From an uncultured Collinsella sp. (GTDB taxonomy: Bacteria > Actinomycetota > Coriobacteriia > Coriobacteriales > Coriobacteriaceae), in assembly GCA_900552995.1 (NCBI GenBank), contig USBX01000037.1, forward strand, positions 1 to 7,707: a DNA stretch of 7,707 nucleotides. Reading direction: 5' to 3'. This document shows positions 6,622 to 7,707 of this stretch, piece by piece. Position numbers and translations under genes: made by a program. The notes under the pieces were generated by a model. The model saw only the letters and a list, made by a program, of their open reading frames with translations, was not told where the DNA came from and ran no database searches. Every line of letters begins with the position of its first letter. The first letter of the stretch is position 1.

Positions 6622-6650
6622 AGCATATATCAGAAAAAGAACCGTTCCAA
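6622..6650 (-). promoter_or_regulatory. Candidate promoter for the methyltransferase
   Basis: On the minus strand, TTGGAA (6650-6645) and TATGCT (6627-6622) are 17 nt apart, each matching sigma-70 at 4 of 6 positions. A start near 6615 would put the terminator hairpin at the extreme 5' end of the mRNA. The call is by eye. Confidence 0.35.
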
Positions 6651-6731
6651 CGCCAAACCGCCCTCACAACCAAGGCGGGCAGGAGCGAAGCGACTGCCAT
6701 ACGGGATAGAACCCAACTGAGGTCCCGTTGT

Positions 6732-6877
6732 GCGAGGAGCCCCGGGGAGGGCAAATATATAAGGTCGATCGCGAGTTCCGCACGAGCCGGAGAGCACTTA
6801 ATGTGCTCTCCGTGCGAGTCAGGACTGTCCGAGCAGGCGACCTTATATGTCTGCCGCCCGGCGGCGGGGCTCCTCGC
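6732..6877. ncRNA. Long imperfect palindrome, candidate structured RNA (strand uncertain)
   Basis: A 146-nt rod-like structure. The outer stem pairs 6732-6744 with 6865-6877 (13 bp, perfect, GCGAGGAGCCCCG). An internal loop of 5 and 9 nt follows. The second stem pairs 6750-6767 with 6838-6855 (17 of 18, including one G-U pair and one A-C mismatch) and contains ATATAAGGTCG with its complement. A central bubble of 11 and 21 nt follows, then a 5-bp stem (6779-6783 with 6812-6816), a 5-nt bulge, and a 9-bp hairpin GGAGAGCAC/GTGCTCTCC with a 5-nt loop (6798-6802). A long closing stem, central bubble and apical stem is the general outline of 6S RNA, but I see no conserved 6S sequence, no clear promoter on either strand, and a short apical arm. 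A palindromic repeat/MITE or a 3' UTR structure of the upstream gene is equally possible. Confidence 0.45.
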
Positions 6878-6890
6878 CAGTCCCCCTCAG

Positions 6891-7668
6891 CTAGTTCTTG
6901 AGCGAGTTCAGCGGCGCCGGGAAGCGTCCACCGCGGTGGGCAAGCACGGTGCCGGCGTTGGGGTTCACCGGCATGATGGGCGCACGGCCGAACAGGCCGC
7001 CGTACTCGACGCAGTCGCCCACGCCCTTGCCGATGGCGGGAATCACGCGGACGGCCGTGGTCTTGTTGTTGATGACGCCGATGGCCATCTCGTCGGCGAT
7101 GATGCCGGCGATGGTCTCGACCGGGGTGTCGCCGGGGATGGCGATCATGTCCAGGCCAACGGAGCACACGCAGGTCATGGCCTCGAGCTTCTCGAGCGAA
7201 AGCGCGCCGGCCTCGACGGCGGCGATCATGCCGGCGTCCTCGGACACGGGGATGAAAGCGCCCGAGAGACCGCCCACGCTGGAGCTGGCCATGACGCCGC
7301 CCTTCTTGACGGCATCGTTGAGCATGGCGAGCGCGCAGGTCGTGCCCGGGCCACCGCAGGTGCCCACGCCGATGATCTCGAGGATGCGCGCGACGGAGTC
7401 GCCGATGGCGGGTGTGGGAGCCAGCGACAGGTCGACAATGCCTTTCTCGACACCCAGACGGCGGGCTGCCTCACGGCTCATGAGCTCGCCGGCACGGGTG
7501 ATCTTAAAGGCGGTCTGCTTAATCTTCTCGGCGACTTCCATCATCGATGCGGAATCGGGCAGCGTCTCCAGGGCTGCGGCCATAACGCCGGGGCCCGAGA
7601 CGCCTACGTTGATGACGGCGTCGGCCTCGCCACCGCCGTGGACGGCGCCCGCCATAAACGGGGAGTCC
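6891..7668 (-). CDS. UPF0210 / PFL family protein (DUF711), C-terminal part, truncated by contig end
   Basis: The C-terminal 258 residues of a family whose full length is about 450; the N-terminal 40% or so is missing because the contig ends. Recognisable blocks: DSPFMAGAVHGGGEADAVINVGVSGPGV at the visible start, GVGTCGGPGTTCALAMLNDAVKKGG, SSSVGGLSGAFIPVSEDAGMI, and NNKTTAVRVIPAIGKGVGD with GRAPIMPVN near the end. The family is cytoplasmic, of unknown function, and in many Firmicutes and Actinobacteria is encoded beside a small ACT-domain protein, which would be expected beyond the contig edge. An apparent ATG start reading MCIRDR is translated adapter, not protein; genuine sequence begins at the Asp codon (7667-7665). 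The stop TAG lies 13 nt before the long palindrome. Confidence 0.9.
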
Positions 7669-7707
7669 CTGTCTCTTATACACATCTGACGCTGCCGACG
7701 ATAAGGC
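7669..7707. other. Illumina Nextera adapter contamination at contig end
   Basis: CTGTCTCTTATACACATCT (7669-7687) is the Tn5 mosaic end as used in Nextera libraries, followed by GACGCTGCCGACGA (7688-7701), the rest of the Nextera adapter arm. The last six bases, TAAGGC, sit where an index barcode would start. This is untrimmed sequencing artefact, not a transposon in the genome. It creates the false N-terminus MCIRDR on the minus-strand gene. Confidence 0.97.

Noticed and set aside
6401..6754. Minus-strand Trp/Phe/Cys-rich reading frame crossing the methyltransferase leader, possible leader peptide
   Set aside because: No Shine-Dalgarno before its ATGs. The Phe and Cys codons come from the T-rich terminator, and the frame runs deep into the methyltransferase gene rather than stopping in the leader.
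6732..6877. Bacterial SRP (4.5S) RNA, tmRNA or RNase P RNA
   Set aside because: The apical loop is TTAAT/ATTAA rather than the GGAA-type SRP tetraloop with its internal loop, and no tRNA-like domain or RNase P core sequence is present.
7669..7687. Tn5 mosaic end suggesting a transposon
   Set aside because: It is followed directly by the rest of the Nextera adapter and the contig end, so it is library artefact.
6898..7689. Long plus-strand frame opposite the UPF0210 gene
   Set aside because: It is a shadow of a GC-rich gene with clear family motifs on the minus strand; the protein is Ser/Pro/Met-rich with no recognisable motif.

Overview
The window is a 7.7 kb, GC-rich (roughly 60%) bacterial chromosomal segment. 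Gene content and protein style (a Bacillus-length NagB, a glucose-family PTS IIA protein, a very large ATPase/BTAD regulator, a UPF0210/PFL protein) fit a gut Coriobacteriia such as Collinsella. That assignment is inference from composition and resemblance, not a search result. The right edge is a contig end: the last 39 bases are Illumina Nextera (Tn5 mosaic-end) adapter, not genome.

Layout, left to right. Positions 2-112 hold the 3' end of glmM (+). Positions 184-681 hold a single-domain glucose-family PTS EIIA (+), followed by a strong hairpin without a U-tract. After a 272-nt gap with competing hairpins comes nagB (+, 954-1682), closed by a textbook intrinsic terminator. A 448-nt gene-free region (1683-2130) with small repeats leads into a 999-codon regulator (+, 2131-5130). 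This regulator has a MalT/LAL-like P-loop ATPase at its N-terminus and a SARP-type winged helix plus BTAD domain at its C-terminus. The right half is on the minus strand: yhbY (5198-5497), a class I SAM-dependent methyltransferase (5679-6566), a structured non-coding stretch (6586-6890), and the C-terminal part of a UPF0210/PFL protein (6891-7668) cut by the contig end.

The left block is an amino-sugar module. GlmM sends GlcN-6-P towards UDP-GlcNAc and the cell wall, NagB sends GlcN-6-P into glycolysis, and the IIA protein could energise sugar or GlcNAc uptake. The large regulator is probably controlled separately from its neighbours. It converges on yhbY, whose terminator overlaps the regulator's stop codon.

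The most interesting sequence is 6586-6890. It contains a 146-nt, almost fully self-complementary structure (13-bp and 18-position stems around a central bubble, capped by a 9-bp hairpin). This is followed on the minus strand by a candidate promoter and an intrinsic terminator that ends 5 nt before the methyltransferase ribosome binding site. It could be a small RNA (6S-like in outline), a regulatory leader, or a palindromic repeat element. The sequence alone does not decide between these.
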